Assembly (NCBI RefSeq): GCF_000444995.1
Contig: NC_022041.1
Location: forward strand, 3,165,501 to 3,229,500
DNA: 64,000 nt
Direction: 5' to 3'
Origin: Paracoccus aminophilus JCM 7686
GTDB lineage: Bacteria; Pseudomonadota; Alphaproteobacteria; Rhodobacterales; Rhodobacteraceae
The translations under genes were made by a program, and so were the position numbers. Below are positions 28,419 to 39,100 of this stretch, one piece after another (within the stretch, counting starts at the first letter, position 1; each line of letters starts with the position of its first letter). The notes beneath the pieces were generated by a model. It worked only from the letters and a program-made list of their open reading frames with translations. It was not told the origin of the DNA and made no database searches.

Positions 28419-29135
28419 ATGGATAACGCGATCTACGCCGCCCTGACCCGGCAGTCGGGCCTGATGCGCGAGATGCGCACCGTGGCGAACAACATTGCCA
28501 ATGCCAACACCACCGGCTTTCGGCGCGAGGGCGTGGTTTTCTCGGAATATATGGTGTCGCTCAATCGCGGCGGAGAGACCCTCGCCATGGCCAATGCCCG
28601 TGGCCGGATGATCGATCTGCGTCCGGGCGGGCTGACCCAGACCGGCGGCACGCTCGACCTCGCGCTCGAAGGCGATGGCTTTTTCATGGTCCAGACGCCA
28701 CAGGGCAACCGGCTGACGCGCGCCGGGGCCTTCGCGCTAAGCCCGAATGGCGAAATCGTCGATATGGCGGGAAACCAGCTCCTTGATGACGGCGCCGCCC
28801 CAATCGCGATCCCCGATGGCACCAAGAACATTGGCATCGGTTCGGACGGCACGGTTTCGGCCGATGACCAGCCCGTCGGCAGGGTCGGCCTTTTTGCGAC
28901 GCCCGACCCTTCGCTTCTTCAACACGAAGCGGGCACGCTCTTCGACCCCGGGCCCAACCCGCAACCCCTTGAGGACGCCCGTGTCCGCCAGGGTTTCATC
29001 GAGGAATCGAACGTCGATCCGGTTCTCGAGATCTCGCGCATGATCGAGGTGCAGCGTGCCTATGAGCTTGGGCAAAGCTTTCTCGAAAATGAAGACCAAC
29101 GCATCCGCAATGTCATCGTCTCCCTGACCCGCTGA
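28419..29135 (+). CDS. flgF: Flagellar basal-body rod protein FlgF
   Basis: Rod subunit, 238 aa. N-terminus MRTVANNIANANTTGFRRE and C-terminus VDPVLEISRMIEVQRAYELG with the terminal helix of axial proteins. Middle domain includes LDLALEGDGFFMV. It begins 3 bases after the fliQ stop. Confidence 0.94.
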   Translation: MDNAIYAALTRQSGLMREMRTVANNIANANTTGFRREGVVFSEYMVSLNRGGETLAMANARGRMIDLRPGGLTQTGGTLDLALEGDGFFMVQTPQGNRLTRAGAFALSPNGEIVDMAGNQLLDDGAAPIAIPDGTKNIGIGSDGTVSADDQPVGRVGLFATPDPSLLQHEAGTLFDPGPNPQPLEDARVRQGFIEESNVDPVLEISRMIEVQRAYELGQSFLENEDQRIRNVIVSLTR

Positions 29136-29145
29136 AAGGAGCGTT

Positions 29146-29931
29146 ATGAGAGCCCTTCAAATCGCCGCAACCGGCATGAGCGCGCAGCAAACTCGTGTCG
29201 AGGTCATCTCGAACAACCTGGCGAACATGTCCACCACCGGCTACAACGCCCGCCGCGCCGAATTTTCGGACCTTTACTACCAGCAGGCCGTCCGTCCGGG
29301 CACGCTGACCTCGACCGAGGGCACGATGGTCCCGGCAGGCGTTCAGTTGGGCCTTGGCGTGCGCCCGACCGCGGTCACGGTCCAGCTTCAACAAGGCTCG
29401 CTCACCCAGACCAATGGCGATCTCGATGTCGCGATCGACGGGAACGGCTATCTGGAGATCACCCTGCCCTCCGGCATCTCGGCCTATACCCGCGACGGCA
29501 GCCTGAAGCGTTCGGCGGACGGCCAGATCGTGACCAACGACGGCTATCCGGTCGCGCCGGGCATCACCATTCCCGCCGATGCTGCCAGCGTTGCCATCAG
29601 CCCGAATGGCGAGGTCCTTGCCTTTTTCAACGATCAGGTCGATCCCCAGAACCTCGGCCAGTTCTCGCTTGCGACCTTCGTCAACGAAAAGGGGCTTGAG
29701 GCGACGGGCGGCAACCTTTTCCTCGAAACCCCGGCATCAGGCCCGGCGCAGGTCGCCAATCCCGGCGAACAGGGGCTTGGCACGCTGCGCGCGGGCTATC
29801 TCGAGGAAAGCTCGGTCGATCCCGTCCGCGAAATCACCGAGCTGATCAAGGCGCAGCGCGGCTATGAGCTGAACTCCAAAGTCATCACCGCCGCCGACCA
29901 GATGCTCGGCGCTACCGTGCAGATCCGCTGA
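29146..29931 (+). CDS. flgG: Flagellar distal rod protein FlgG
   Basis: Distal rod subunit, 261 aa. It starts MRALQIAATGMSAQQTRVEV with SNNLANMSTTGYNARRAEFS, has LDVAIDGNGYLEI, and ends in VDPVREITELIKAQRGYELN followed by SKVITAADQMLG, all diagnostic. GAAAGGAG lies 7 bases upstream. Its stop overlaps the flgA start by one base. Confidence 0.96.
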   Translation: MRALQIAATGMSAQQTRVEVISNNLANMSTTGYNARRAEFSDLYYQQAVRPGTLTSTEGTMVPAGVQLGLGVRPTAVTVQLQQGSLTQTNGDLDVAIDGNGYLEITLPSGISAYTRDGSLKRSADGQIVTNDGYPVAPGITIPADAASVAISPNGEVLAFFNDQVDPQNLGQFSLATFVNEKGLEATGGNLFLETPASGPAQVANPGEQGLGTLRAGYLEESSVDPVREITELIKAQRGYELNSKVITAADQMLGATVQIR

Positions 29932-30332
29932 TGCGCTGGTTTGTCCTTTCGCTGCTGCTTCTGCCCGTCGCAGCCCCGGCCGCCCCGCCACTTGCCACCC
30001 GCACCCTGCCCGCCGGAACGATCATCAGCCCCGAGGATCTGACCGAGGGCGATCCGGACGAAAACGCCGGGATGGTCGGGTTGGCGACGCGGGTGATGAT
30101 TTATAGCGGTAAACCGGTTCAGCTGACCCAGCTGACTGCACCCAAGCTGATCGAGCGCAACCAGCTCGTCACGCTCGTCTATGAAAACGCGCTCCTGCGC
30201 ATCGAAGCCGAGGGACGCGCGCTGGCCGCCGGCTCGGTCGGAGAGATCGTGCGCGTGATGAATCTCTCGTCCCGCACAACGCTTGCGGGCCGCGTTCAAC
30301 CCGATGGCACCATTCTCGTCGAACAGAGATGA
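29931..30332 (+). CDS. flgA: Flagellar P-ring assembly chaperone FlgA
   Basis: Periplasmic chaperone for P-ring formation, 133 aa, the short form common in alphaproteobacteria. A signal peptide (FVLSLLLLPVAAPAAP) is followed by TRTLPAGTIISPEDLTEG, an SAF-type domain, and the C-terminal GEIVRVMNLSSRTTLAGRV. It overlaps flgG by one base and flgH by four. The P-ring protein FlgI itself is not encoded here. Confidence 0.92.
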   Translation: MRWFVLSLLLLPVAAPAAPPLATRTLPAGTIISPEDLTEGDPDENAGMVGLATRVMIYSGKPVQLTQLTAPKLIERNQLVTLVYENALLRIEAEGRALAAGSVGEIVRVMNLSSRTTLAGRVQPDGTILVEQR

Positions 30333-31090
30333 TCCCCATGACCAGACTGCCCCCCCTTCTGCCCGGAACGCTCTGCCTGCTCCTGATCGCGCTTTCGGGC
30401 TGTGGCCGCGTCCGCGAGATCGGCCGCGCGCCCGAAATGACCGACCCGCTTGCAGGCGATGAGTTCCGCGCTATGACCGAGGTCAGCTATGCCACGCCAA
30501 GCTTCCCGGATGAAGGCACCAGCCAGACCGGGCTCGCCTCGCTTTGGACCACGCGGCAGAATTCGCTCATCAGCGACAGCCGCGCGAGCGAGCGCGGTGA
30601 TATCCTGACCGTGGTCATCGAGATCGACGACAAGGCAGAGTTCCAAAACAGTTCGGGCCGGACCCGCTCTGCCTCGGATACGGCCGGGATCCCGAATATG
30701 ATGGGCATCCCGCAGCGCCTCGATAAAATTTTGCCCGAAGGCGCCAGCATGGATTCTCTGGCCGAAGCCAAGTCGAGCTCGACCTATAAAGGCAGCGGCA
30801 ATATTTCGCGCCGCGAGAAGCTGACGCTGCGGGTCGCGGCAACGGTGATCGGCACGCTCGCGAACGGGGTTTTGCGCATTCAGGGCTCGCAAGAGGTGCG
30901 CGTGAACAACGAAGTCCGCGAGCTCACCGTCAGCGGCTTCGTGCGGCCTTCGGACATTGGGCGGCGTAATGAGATCGCCTATGACCGGATCGCGGGCGCG
31001 CGCATTTCCTATGGCGGGCGCGGCACGATCAGCGACGCACAGCGACCGCGCTATGGCCAGCAGATCGCCGATATCATCCTTCCCTATTGA
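30329..31090 (+). CDS. flgH: Flagellar L-ring lipoprotein FlgH
   Basis: Outer-membrane ring lipoprotein, 253 aa. The lipobox is LSGC (in LLIALSGCGRVREIG), and the core has SLWTTRQNSLISDSRASERG, DILTVVIEIDDKAEF, and the closing ISYGGRGTISDAQRPRYGQQ. The ATG at 30329 overlaps the flgA stop; an ATG three codons on (30338) would serve equally. Confidence 0.94.
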   Translation: MIPMTRLPPLLPGTLCLLLIALSGCGRVREIGRAPEMTDPLAGDEFRAMTEVSYATPSFPDEGTSQTGLASLWTTRQNSLISDSRASERGDILTVVIEIDDKAEFQNSSGRTRSASDTAGIPNMMGIPQRLDKILPEGASMDSLAEAKSSSTYKGSGNISRREKLTLRVAATVIGTLANGVLRIQGSQEVRVNNEVRELTVSGFVRPSDIGRRNEIAYDRIAGARISYGGRGTISDAQRPRYGQQIADIILPY

Positions 31091-31098
31091 GAGCCGAG

Positions 31099-31602
31099 AT
31101 GATCCGTAAAATCCTGATGCTCGTGCTGCCGCTTCTGGCCTTTCTGGGCGGAGCCGTCGGCGGCAATATCCTCCACGACAAATCCAAGCCCGCCGAATCC
31201 GTTTTTGCCGAAGGCGAGGAGGGAGAGGGCGAAGGTCATGCGAAAGGCAAAGACGCCAAACCCGAGGCGACCGAGATGGGCTATTTCCGGTTCCCGACGC
31301 AATTCTTCGTGCCGATCATCCGCAATGGCGATGTCAGTGGCACGATGATCCTCGCCGTGACGCTGGAGGTGCCGAAACCCGCGCAGGAAAAGGTTTATGG
31401 CGCCGAATATCGCTTGCGCGACGCCTTGCTTGGTGCCCTGATGATCCATGCCAATACCGGCGGATTTGACGGAAACTTCACCGCCGACGCCCAGATGGAC
31501 CGGCTGAAAGCCGCCTTGCTCAAAGCCGCGCAAGCTGCGGATGCCCCCGACGTGAGCCGGGTTCTGGTCGAAGATATCGCCTTTCAGCCCCTGCCCGGCT
31601 GA
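31099..31602 (+). CDS. fliL: FliL-like flagellar basal-body protein
   Basis: 167 aa single-pass inner-membrane protein: N-terminal membrane segment (ILMLVLPLLAFLGGAVGG), an acidic, Glu/Lys-rich stretch, then the periplasmic FliL domain (RFPTQFFVPIIRNG, MILAVTLEVPK, YRLRDALLGALM, VLVEDIAFQPLPG). FliL binds stators and the motor in studied bacteria. ATG 31099 is chosen over a TTG at 31087. It is the last flagellar gene in the run; a glycosyltransferase follows. Confidence 0.85.
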   Translation: MIRKILMLVLPLLAFLGGAVGGNILHDKSKPAESVFAEGEEGEGEGHAKGKDAKPEATEMGYFRFPTQFFVPIIRNGDVSGTMILAVTLEVPKPAQEKVYGAEYRLRDALLGALMIHANTGGFDGNFTADAQMDRLKAALLKAAQAADAPDVSRVLVEDIAFQPLPG

Positions 31603-31665
31603 TCGGCTCTGGTAGAGCGGCAGCCAAGCCCTTAGGTTTGACCCGCCTTTCAGGGAACCAATGTC

Positions 31666-32616
31666 TTGGCTTTTCGGATCACCATTGCGCTCGCAAGCTA
31701 CCAGGGCGCGCGCTTTCTACGCGAACAGCTCGACAGCATTGCCGGGCAGGATCACCGCAACTGGAACTTGCTGGTCTCGGATGACGGCTCGGACGATGGC
31801 ACGCGCGAGATCGCCGAGAGCTTTCTGCGCGAAGGGCATGGGACAGGGGGACGGATCATCGACGGTCCGAAAGCCGGGGCCACGCATAACTTTCTGGCGC
31901 TGGCCCAAAAGGCCGATCCCGACGGATGGCTGGCCTTCAGCGATCAGGACGATGTCTGGCTGCCTGACAAGCTCAGCCGGGCTGCGGCCTTTTTGTCCGC
32001 GCAGTCGGGACCGGCAATCTATGCCGCGCGCACCACCATTTGCGACGAAGATCTGAATGTCCTGAGCCCCGCCCCTGCCTTCATGCGGCCTCTGACCTTT
32101 CGCAATGCGCTGATCCAGGCCTGCCTGCCGGGCAATACGATCGTCGCCAATTCCGCAGCCCTGCGGCTGATGCAGGCGGCTGCGCCGGCGGCCGCAGCCG
32201 CAGATGTCATTTCGCATGACTGGTGGGCCTATCAACTGCTGTCAGGCGCGGGTGCCGCAATCCGGCGCGATACCGCGCAGGTGCTGCTCTATCGCCAGCA
32301 CCCGGAGAATGTGATGGGGCGCAACGATACCGCGAAGGCAAAGGCGGCGCGGCTCGGCATGTTGACCGATGGGCGCTACGCCGATTGGCTGGCGCGCAAC
32401 CAGCGGGCGCTCGAAGGCGCCGAGCATCTTTTGACCCCGGAAAACCGCATCCTTCTGCGCCGCTTTGGCAAGATGCTCACGCAGGCCGGTCCCGCCGCAA
32501 TGATCGAGTTTCTTCGGATGGGGCTTTATCGCCAAAGTCGCCCGGGCACGCTGGCGGTCTGGGGCACGACGGCGCTTGGCCGCCTGCGCCCCCGTACTTC
32601 AGCCAAGCTGGGGTGA
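31666..32616 (+). CDS. Family 2 glycosyltransferase, rhamnosyltransferase-like
   Basis: 316 aa cytoplasmic glycosyltransferase with a GT-A fold: ITIALASYQGARFLREQLDS, LLVSDDGSDDGT, and FSDQDDVWLPDK, the last being typical of rhamnosyl- and related transferases. The middle has SHDWWAYQLLSGAG and LLYRQHPENVMG, common to this subgroup. The only fitting start is TTG at 31666 with AGGGA 9 bases upstream; an ATG at 31661 is in a different frame. Its place next to the dTDP-rhamnose genes suggests it uses that donor (inference). Confidence 0.87.
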   Translation: MAFRITIALASYQGARFLREQLDSIAGQDHRNWNLLVSDDGSDDGTREIAESFLREGHGTGGRIIDGPKAGATHNFLALAQKADPDGWLAFSDQDDVWLPDKLSRAAAFLSAQSGPAIYAARTTICDEDLNVLSPAPAFMRPLTFRNALIQACLPGNTIVANSAALRLMQAAAPAAAAADVISHDWWAYQLLSGAGAAIRRDTAQVLLYRQHPENVMGRNDTAKAKAARLGMLTDGRYADWLARNQRALEGAEHLLTPENRILLRRFGKMLTQAGPAAMIEFLRMGLYRQSRPGTLAVWGTTALGRLRPRTSAKLG

Positions 32617-32623
32617 TCGCCAA

Positions 32624-32644
32624 GCCGCGCAGCAGCTGCGCGGC
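32624..32644. terminator. Hairpin between convergent genes
   Basis: GCCGCGCAG (32624-32632), loop CAG, CTGCGCGGC (32636-32644): perfect 9 bp stem in the 37-base gap between the glycosyltransferase and rfbA stops. No T-tract, so the efficiency is uncertain. Confidence 0.55.
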
Positions 32645-32653
32645 CCGGAATAA

Positions 32654-33541
32654 TCAGGCAAGCAGGCGCAGCAGATACTGGCCGTAAGCGTTTTTCGCGA
32701 AACGCGCGGCTTGCGCGCGCAGAGCATCCGCGTCGATCCAACCCTGAACGAAAGCGATCTCGTCCGGGCAGCCGGTCTGAAGTCCCTGACGCTGCTCGAG
32801 CGTGCGCACGAAATTCCCGGCATCGAGCAGGCTTGTATGGGTGCCCGTATCGAGCCAGGCATAACCGCGCCCCATCCGCTCGACCGTCAGCGCGCCCTCG
32901 TGGAGATAATCCTCGAGCAGGGTCACGATCTCGAGCTCGCCGCGCGCCGAGGGCTTGACCGAGCGCGCCCGGGTCGAGGCCGTGCCGTCGAGGAAATAAA
33001 GCCCGGTCACCGCATAATCGGACAGGGGCTTTTCCGGCTTCTCGATGATCGAGACCGCCTTGCCCTCGCCGTCAAAGGCCACGACGCCGTAGCGCTCGGG
33101 ATCGACGACACGGTAGCCGAAGACCGTCCCCCCCGAGCTCCGGCCATCCGCCGCCGACAAGAGCGCGCGCAGGCCCTGCCCGAAGAAGATATTGTCGCCC
33201 AGAACCATCGCCGAGGGCGCGCCCGCAAGGAAATCCTCGGCGAGAAGATAGGCCTGCGCCAGACCGTCCGGCGAGGGCTGGATAATCCATTCCAGCCGAA
33301 TGCCCCATTGGCTGCCATCGCCCAGAAGACGTTGGAACTGCGCCTGATCCTCGGGCGTGGTGATCATCGCGATTTCGCGGATGCCAGCCAGCATCAGCAC
33401 CGAAATCGGGTAATAAATCATGGGCTTGTCATAGATCGGCAGCAGCTGCTTCGAGACGCCCATGGTGATCGGATAGAGCCGCGTGCCCGATCCGCCCGCG
33501 AGAATGATGCCCTTGCGCGCCGGCACATTTGCTTCGGTCAT
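32654..33541 (-). CDS. rfbA: Glucose-1-phosphate thymidylyltransferase
   Basis: First step of dTDP-L-rhamnose synthesis: dTTP plus glucose-1-phosphate to dTDP-glucose. The 295 aa protein has the nucleotidyltransferase signature [62 protein letters not shown] and the terminal [14 protein letters not shown]. The start at 33541 overlaps the rfbD stop by 4 bases; longer frames upstream are not conserved. It is the last gene of the minus-strand order rfbC-rfbB-rfbD-rfbA. Confidence 0.96.
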   Translation of the reverse strand: MTEANVPARKGIILAGGSGTRLYPITMGVSKQLLPIYDKPMIYYPISVLMLAGIREIAMITTPEDQAQFQRLLGDGSQWGIRLEWIIQPSPDGLAQAYLLAEDFLAGAPSAMVLGDNIFFGQGLRALLSAADGRSSGGTVFGYRVVDPERYGVVAFDGEGKAVSIIEKPEKPLSDYAVTGLYFLDGTASTRARSVKPSARGELEIVTLLEDYLHEGALTVERMGRGYAWLDTGTHTSLLDAGNFVRTLEQRQGLQTGCPDEIAFVQGWIDADALRAQAARFAKNAYGQYLLRLLA

Positions 33542-34389
33542 GGTTTCAGCTCCGTCAGCACTGCCGCCAGACCAGCCTGCCAGTCGGGGCGATAAATTCC
33601 AAAATCCTGCGCGATCGCGCTGCAATCCAGACGCGAATTCGCAGGCCGCTGCGCCGGGGTGGGATAATCGGCGGTCGCAATCTCGGTCACGCGGCAGGGC
33701 AGCCCGGCCTGTGTCATGATCTCGCGCGCGAAACCGGCCCAGCTCGTGTCAGCCGCACCCGAGAAATGGTAAACGCCGCCCTTCTCCGGATCGCCCTTCA
33801 TGCCCACGGCCAGTGTCAGGCAAGCGGCGGCGATATCGCGCGCGGGGGTCGGGCCGCCGTGCTGATCGGCCACGACGCGCAGCTCGTCACGCTCGGCGCC
33901 GAGACGCAGCATGGTTTTCACGAAATTCGCGCCATGGGCCGAGAAGACCCAAGAGGTCCGCAGCACCGCCCATTGCCCGCCCGCAGCCGCGATCGCGCGC
34001 TCTCCGGCAAGCTTGGTTGCGCCGTAAACGCCAAGGGGGCCGGTCGCATCGGTCTCGCGCCAAGGCGCGGTGCCGCTGCCGTCAAAGACGTAATCGGTCG
34101 AGATATGGACGAAGGGAATGCCCAGCTCGGCGCAGGCTGCGGCCATCGCGCCCGGAGCCTCGCCATTGACGCGCGCGGCAAGATCCGGCTCGGATTCGGC
34201 GCGGTCGACGGCGGTATAGGCCGCGGCATTGATGACGGCATCCGCCCCCGAGGCGCGGATTGCGGCGGCGCAGGCGGCGGGATCGCTCAGATCGGCCTGA
34301 TCGCGGCCGAGAAAGGTTTCTTCGGGCAAAAGCAGCGCCAATTCGCGGGCAACCTGACCGGTGCGGCCAAAGACGAGAATGCCGCTCAT
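33538..34389 (-). CDS. rfbD: dTDP-4-dehydrorhamnose reductase
   Basis: Last step to dTDP-L-rhamnose, NAD(P)H-dependent. The 283 aa short-chain dehydrogenase-type protein has [10 protein letters not shown] (cofactor binding), [26 protein letters not shown] and the catalytic YGATKLAGE (YxxxK). The start at 34389 overlaps the rfbB stop by 4 bases, so the two are coupled. Confidence 0.95.
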   Translation of the reverse strand: MSGILVFGRTGQVARELALLLPEETFLGRDQADLSDPAACAAAIRASGADAVINAAAYTAVDRAESEPDLAARVNGEAPGAMAAACAELGIPFVHISTDYVFDGSGTAPWRETDATGPLGVYGATKLAGERAIAAAGGQWAVLRTSWVFSAHGANFVKTMLRLGAERDELRVVADQHGGPTPARDIAAACLTLAVGMKGDPEKGGVYHFSGAADTSWAGFAREIMTQAGLPCRVTEIATADYPTPAQRPANSRLDCSAIAQDFGIYRPDWQAGLAAVLTELKP

Positions 34390-35423
34390 GCCTTGCCCAG
34401 CCTTTCGCCGACGCCCTGCCGCTCGAGCAGCGGGCGCCACCAGTCCTCATGGCTCAGATACCATTCGACGGTGCGGCGCAGACCTTCCTCGACCGTGACC
34501 GAGGGACGCCAGCCAAGCTCGGTCCGGATGCGGTCGGGGTCGATCGCATAGCGCCGGTCATGGCCGGGACGGTCGGTCACGAAGGTGATGAGCTGATCGT
34601 GGGGCGCGTGATCGGGGCGCAGACGGTCCATCTCGGCGCAGATGGTGCGCACAAGATCTATGTTCTTCGCCTCGTTCTTACCGCCGATGTTGTAGCTGCG
34701 CCCGATCTCGCCCTTTTCGACGACCAGCAGCAGCGCATCGGCATGGTCTTCGACATAGAGCCAGTCGCGGACATTGCCGCCATCGCCGTAAACCGGGATC
34801 GACTGGCCCGAAAGCGCGCGCAGGATCACCACCGGCACCAGCTTTTCGGGGAAATGGAACGGCCCGTAATTGTTCGAGCAATTGGTCAGCACGACCGGCA
34901 GGCCATAGGTTTCATGCCAGGCGCGCACGAGATGGTCCGAGGCCGCTTTCGAGGCCGAATAGGGGCTGCGCGGATCATAGGGCGTGGTTTCGGTGAACTG
35001 CCCCTCTTCGCCAAGCGAGCCGAACACCTCATCGGTCGAGATATGGTGGAAGCGGAAGCCCTCGGGTTTGCCAGCCGCCACCCAATAGGCCCGCGCGGCC
35101 TCAAGCATATTATAGGTGCCGTTGACATTGGTCTCGATAAAGGCGCCCGGCCCGTCGATCGAGCGATCGACATGGCTTTCGGCGGCCAGATGCATCACCG
35201 CATCGGGCTTGTGGCGCGCAAAGACCGCATCGAGCGCGGCGCGGTCGCGGATATCGGCCTGCTCGAAGGCATAAAGCGGGCTGTCGCTGACCGAGGCCAC
35301 GTTCTCAAGATTGGCGGCATAGGTCAGCGCATCGAGATTGACGACCTCATGGCCGCGCGACACCGCCAGCCGAACCACGGCCGAGCCGATAAAACCGGCG
35401 CCGCCGGTGACGAGAAGCTTCAT
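34386..35423 (-). CDS. rfbB: dTDP-glucose 4,6-dehydratase
   Basis: Second step of dTDP-L-rhamnose synthesis. The 345 aa protein has [16 protein letters not shown] at the N-terminus, [26 protein letters not shown] with the catalytic Asp-Glu, and [14 protein letters not shown] (YxxxK), plus [14 protein letters not shown]. Overlaps rfbC and rfbD by 4 bases each. Confidence 0.97.
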   Translation of the reverse strand: MKLLVTGGAGFIGSAVVRLAVSRGHEVVNLDALTYAANLENVASVSDSPLYAFEQADIRDRAALDAVFARHKPDAVMHLAAESHVDRSIDGPGAFIETNVNGTYNMLEAARAYWVAAGKPEGFRFHHISTDEVFGSLGEEGQFTETTPYDPRSPYSASKAASDHLVRAWHETYGLPVVLTNCSNNYGPFHFPEKLVPVVILRALSGQSIPVYGDGGNVRDWLYVEDHADALLLVVEKGEIGRSYNIGGKNEAKNIDLVRTICAEMDRLRPDHAPHDQLITFVTDRPGHDRRYAIDPDRIRTELGWRPSVTVEEGLRRTVEWYLSHEDWWRPLLERQGVGERLGKA

Positions 35424-35983
35424 GCCTTGGCCTCATAAACGAAAGGGCTGTCAAAATCGGCCAGCGCCGGAGCCGCGGCATCCTTGCCCGACAGCACCGG
35501 CTCGGCGGTCAGCTGCCAGTCGATGCCGACGCTGTCCCAAGCCACGCCGCCGTCACATTCGGGCGCGTAATAATCCGTACATTTATAGCAGATTTCGGTA
35601 TCCGGCGCGCGCGTGACAAAGCCGTGCAAAAAGCCCGCCGGGATCCAGAGCTGGCGCCCGTTTTCAAAGCTCAGCTCGGCGCCAAACCCCTGGCCATAGG
35701 TCGGGCTGCCCTTGCGGATATCGACCGCGACATCGAACAGCGCCCCGCGTCCGCAGCGCACGAGTTTGCCCTGCGCATGGGGCGGCGATTGGAAGTGCAG
35801 ACCGCGCAACGTATTGACCGCAGTCGAAAAAGAATGGTTGTCCTGCACGAATTCCGGCAGGTGGACCCCTGCGGCTTCCAGCACGCCCCGGTTCCAGCTT
35901 TCAGAGAAAAAGCCGCGCGCATCGCCATGACGCTTGGGCGTCAGCAGCAAAACCCCTGGCAGCGTCGTCGTCTCGATTTGCAT
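35420..35983 (-). CDS. rfbC: dTDP-4-dehydrorhamnose 3,5-epimerase
   Basis: Third enzyme of the pathway, a cupin-fold epimerase of 187 aa. Markers are [38 protein letters not shown] (catalytic His), and [20 protein letters not shown]. The start at 35983 ([10 protein letters not shown]) is used because the family core begins there; the longer reading from 36049 lacks support. It is the promoter-proximal gene of the rhamnose operon, divergent from the RTX gene. Confidence 0.95.
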   Translation of the reverse strand: MQIETTTLPGVLLLTPKRHGDARGFFSESWNRGVLEAAGVHLPEFVQDNHSFSTAVNTLRGLHFQSPPHAQGKLVRCGRGALFDVAVDIRKGSPTYGQGFGAELSFENGRQLWIPAGFLHGFVTRAPDTEICYKCTDYYAPECDGGVAWDSVGIDWQLTAEPVLSGKDAAAPALADFDSPFVYEAKA

Positions 35984-36162
35984 GTTCCGACAGTCCCAGC
36001 CTTGCTCAATCAACCCGCCTGCTATGGCCGAGAGACGCCGGAAAAACAAGGCTTATGCGTGTTAATCACGAAGCGCGAAAGGGTCTCGGGGGTAGCCGGT
36101 TCTTAAGCGACACCGTCCTAGCTTTGCCATGAAAACGCAGGACAAGTGCAGCGATCAAGACC

Positions 36163-39100
36163 GTGGATATTCGCTTCGTCATCACCTATCTGGCCCCGAC
36201 CGGCGCCTTCACCCGCAACCTCACCGATCTGAAGATCGCGTCCGGGGCCGGCGGGTTCCGGCTTTATGCGGCGACGCATGTGGGCGGCGGGCTCAGTGCC
36301 TATGTCCTGACCGCGGCGGACAAGCCGATCAGCTATCTCGCGGGGCAGGCCTATGCGCCTTCGGTGCGCTATCTCGACACACCCCGGATCGAGCTTTTGT
36401 CGATCGACGGCAAACAGATCGCAAGCGCCTTGGGTCTGCAGGGTGGGCCAAGGTTCAATCTGGCAGCCGATGGTGGCTTCGGCGGGGTGTCCGGCTTCGG
36501 CGGCGCGGCCTTCGCGGCCAATCTCATTCAGGTCGGCCAATATTCAACGCCAAGCTCGGATTTCCTGTTTTCGGTCAAGAACGACCAGCTTGGCTTCGAC
36601 ATCTGGAAGGTCGGCGCGGCGGGCGCTTTGACCAAGACCAGCTCGGTGACCTTTCCTTTTTCCGGCGCCCCCGCGAATGCCGAGATCGACGACATCGCGC
36701 TGATGAAGGTCGGCGCGAAACAGTTCATCGCCTCGGTCTCGGCGCTTGGCAATGCCTTGCTGGTGCAGGAAATCCTTGCCGATGGCACGATCGGCATGAC
36801 CCGGTTGCTCTCGTCGGAAACCGGGGTCGGGATCAATGCCCCGAGCCATATCGAAAGCGTCACCGTCGCCGGGGTGACCTATCTTATCATGGCCTCAAGC
36901 GCGAGCTCGTCGCTGACCTCGATGCGGCTGACCTCGACCGGCGACATCCTGCCCGTGGATCACATCATCGACGAGCGCAGCACCCGATTTGCGAGTGCAA
37001 CCGCCATGACGACGCTGATGGTCGATGGCCGCGCCTTCGTCTTCGTCGGCGGGGCAGATGATGGCGTCTCGATCTTTACTGTGATGCCCGGCGGGCAGCT
37101 TCTGCATCTCGATACGCTGGTCGACCGCGACGGCTGGTCTTTGGCCAAGGTGTCCTCGCTTGCCGCCGAGCGGATCAATGGCCAGATCGTGCTGTTCGTC
37201 AGCTCAAAGACCGAAAACGGCATCAGCCAATTCGCGATCAACACCGGCCCCATCGGCCGGACTACGACAGTCGGCGCGGGAGTGCAGACCGGCACCTCGG
37301 GCTCGGATATGCTGAAGGCGGGCACCGGCACCACGCATCTGCGGGGCGGAGATGGCGACGATATCCTGATCTCGGGCACTGAAAACATCACGCTGACCGG
37401 CGGCAAGGGCGCGGATATCTTCGTGCTGATGCCCTTCAAGGGTCGGATCACGATTTCGGATTTCGAATATGGGATCGACCGCATCGACCTGTCCAATTTC
37501 GGCATGATCCGCTCGATCGCGCAAATCACCTTCGAGCAGCAAAGCTGGGGGATGCGGCTGAAAATCGGCACAACCACGGTCGAGGTCTATTCTCAGAACG
37601 GTCGACCGCTCGCCTCGTGGCAGTTCGGGAACTCCATGTTCCCCCATGCCCATTATCCGCCACCCTCTTTCGCCAATGTCATCCATGGCTCGTCTTGGGA
37701 TGATACGCTGATGGCCAGCTCGACCGCGAACCGGATCTATGGCGGCGGTGGCAATGACATCATCTTCGGCAGCAGCGGCCCGGATTGGCTCAGCGGCGAT
37801 GCTGGCAATGACACGCTTTACGGCGGCGACGGCAAGGACAGCCTTTTTGGCGGCGACGGCAATGACCTGCTCAAGGGCGGCGGCGGCGCGGATGAGCTTT
37901 ATGGCGGGGCCGGCAATGACACGCTTTTCGGCGGCGAGGGCGATGACACTCTGCGCGGCGATGATGGCCATGACGTGCTTTACGGCGATGAGGGCAATGA
38001 CCAGCTTTTCGGCGGCGCGGGCAATGACACGCTTTACGGGGGGCCCGGCAATGATCTGCTGGAAGGCGGCAGCGGCGACGACCAGCTGTTCGGCGGCGAC
38101 GGCGACGACACTCTGCGCGCGATTTCAGGCGCGAATTATCTGCATGGCGGCGCAGGCCGCGACCAGCTTTTCGCGGGCACCGGCCGCGACACGCTTTACG
38201 GCGGCGATGGTGACGACACATTACGTGCCACGACCGGGCGGCATCTCTTTTACGGCGGAGCCGGGCGCGACCAGCTGTTCGGCGGCAACGGCAATGACAC
38301 GCTTTATGGCGGCGATGACGACGACACGCTGCTCGGCGGCGCGGGCGATGACGTGCTCTATGGCGACAATGGCCGCGATTATCTGGCGGGCGAAGCGGGC
38401 AATGACCTCATCTACGGCGGCGCGGGTGATGATCGCATTGATGGCGGTGACGGCAACGACACCCTGTACGGCGGCGACGGCCAGGACCGGATCGACGGCG
38501 GCGCCGATGATGACCTGATCTATGGCGGGGCTGGCCATGACACGATCTATGGCGGCGCGGGCAATGACACGGTTTACGGCGATGACGGCAATGACCTGCT
38601 CTATGGCGGCGACGGTGACGATCAGCTGTTCGGCGGAACCGGAAATGACACGATCCTCGGTGGGCGCGGCAATGACCGGATCTACGGCGGCGCGGGCAAT
38701 GATGTGATCTGGGGCGAAGCCGGGCATGATCTGCTCTATGGCGGCGACGGCAATGACACGATCTATGGCGGGCGCGGCAATGACACGATCTATGGCGACG
38801 GCAACAACGATGTCCTCTACGGCGAGCTGGGCAATGACGTGCTTTACGGCGGGCGCGGCGCTGATCTGATCTATGGCGGCGCAGGCAATGACACGCTTTA
38901 CGGCGGCGCGGGGTTCGACACGCTTTACGGCGGCAACGGCAATGACGTGATCCGCACCGGGCCCGGCAGCAGCAAGCTTTACGGCGGGAATGGCAATGAC
39001 CTGCTTTATGGCGGAAATGCCAACGATCTGCTCGAGGGCGGGCGGGGCAATGACACGCTTTACGGGGGCCGCGGCCACGACCGCCTGAATGGAGGCCCCG

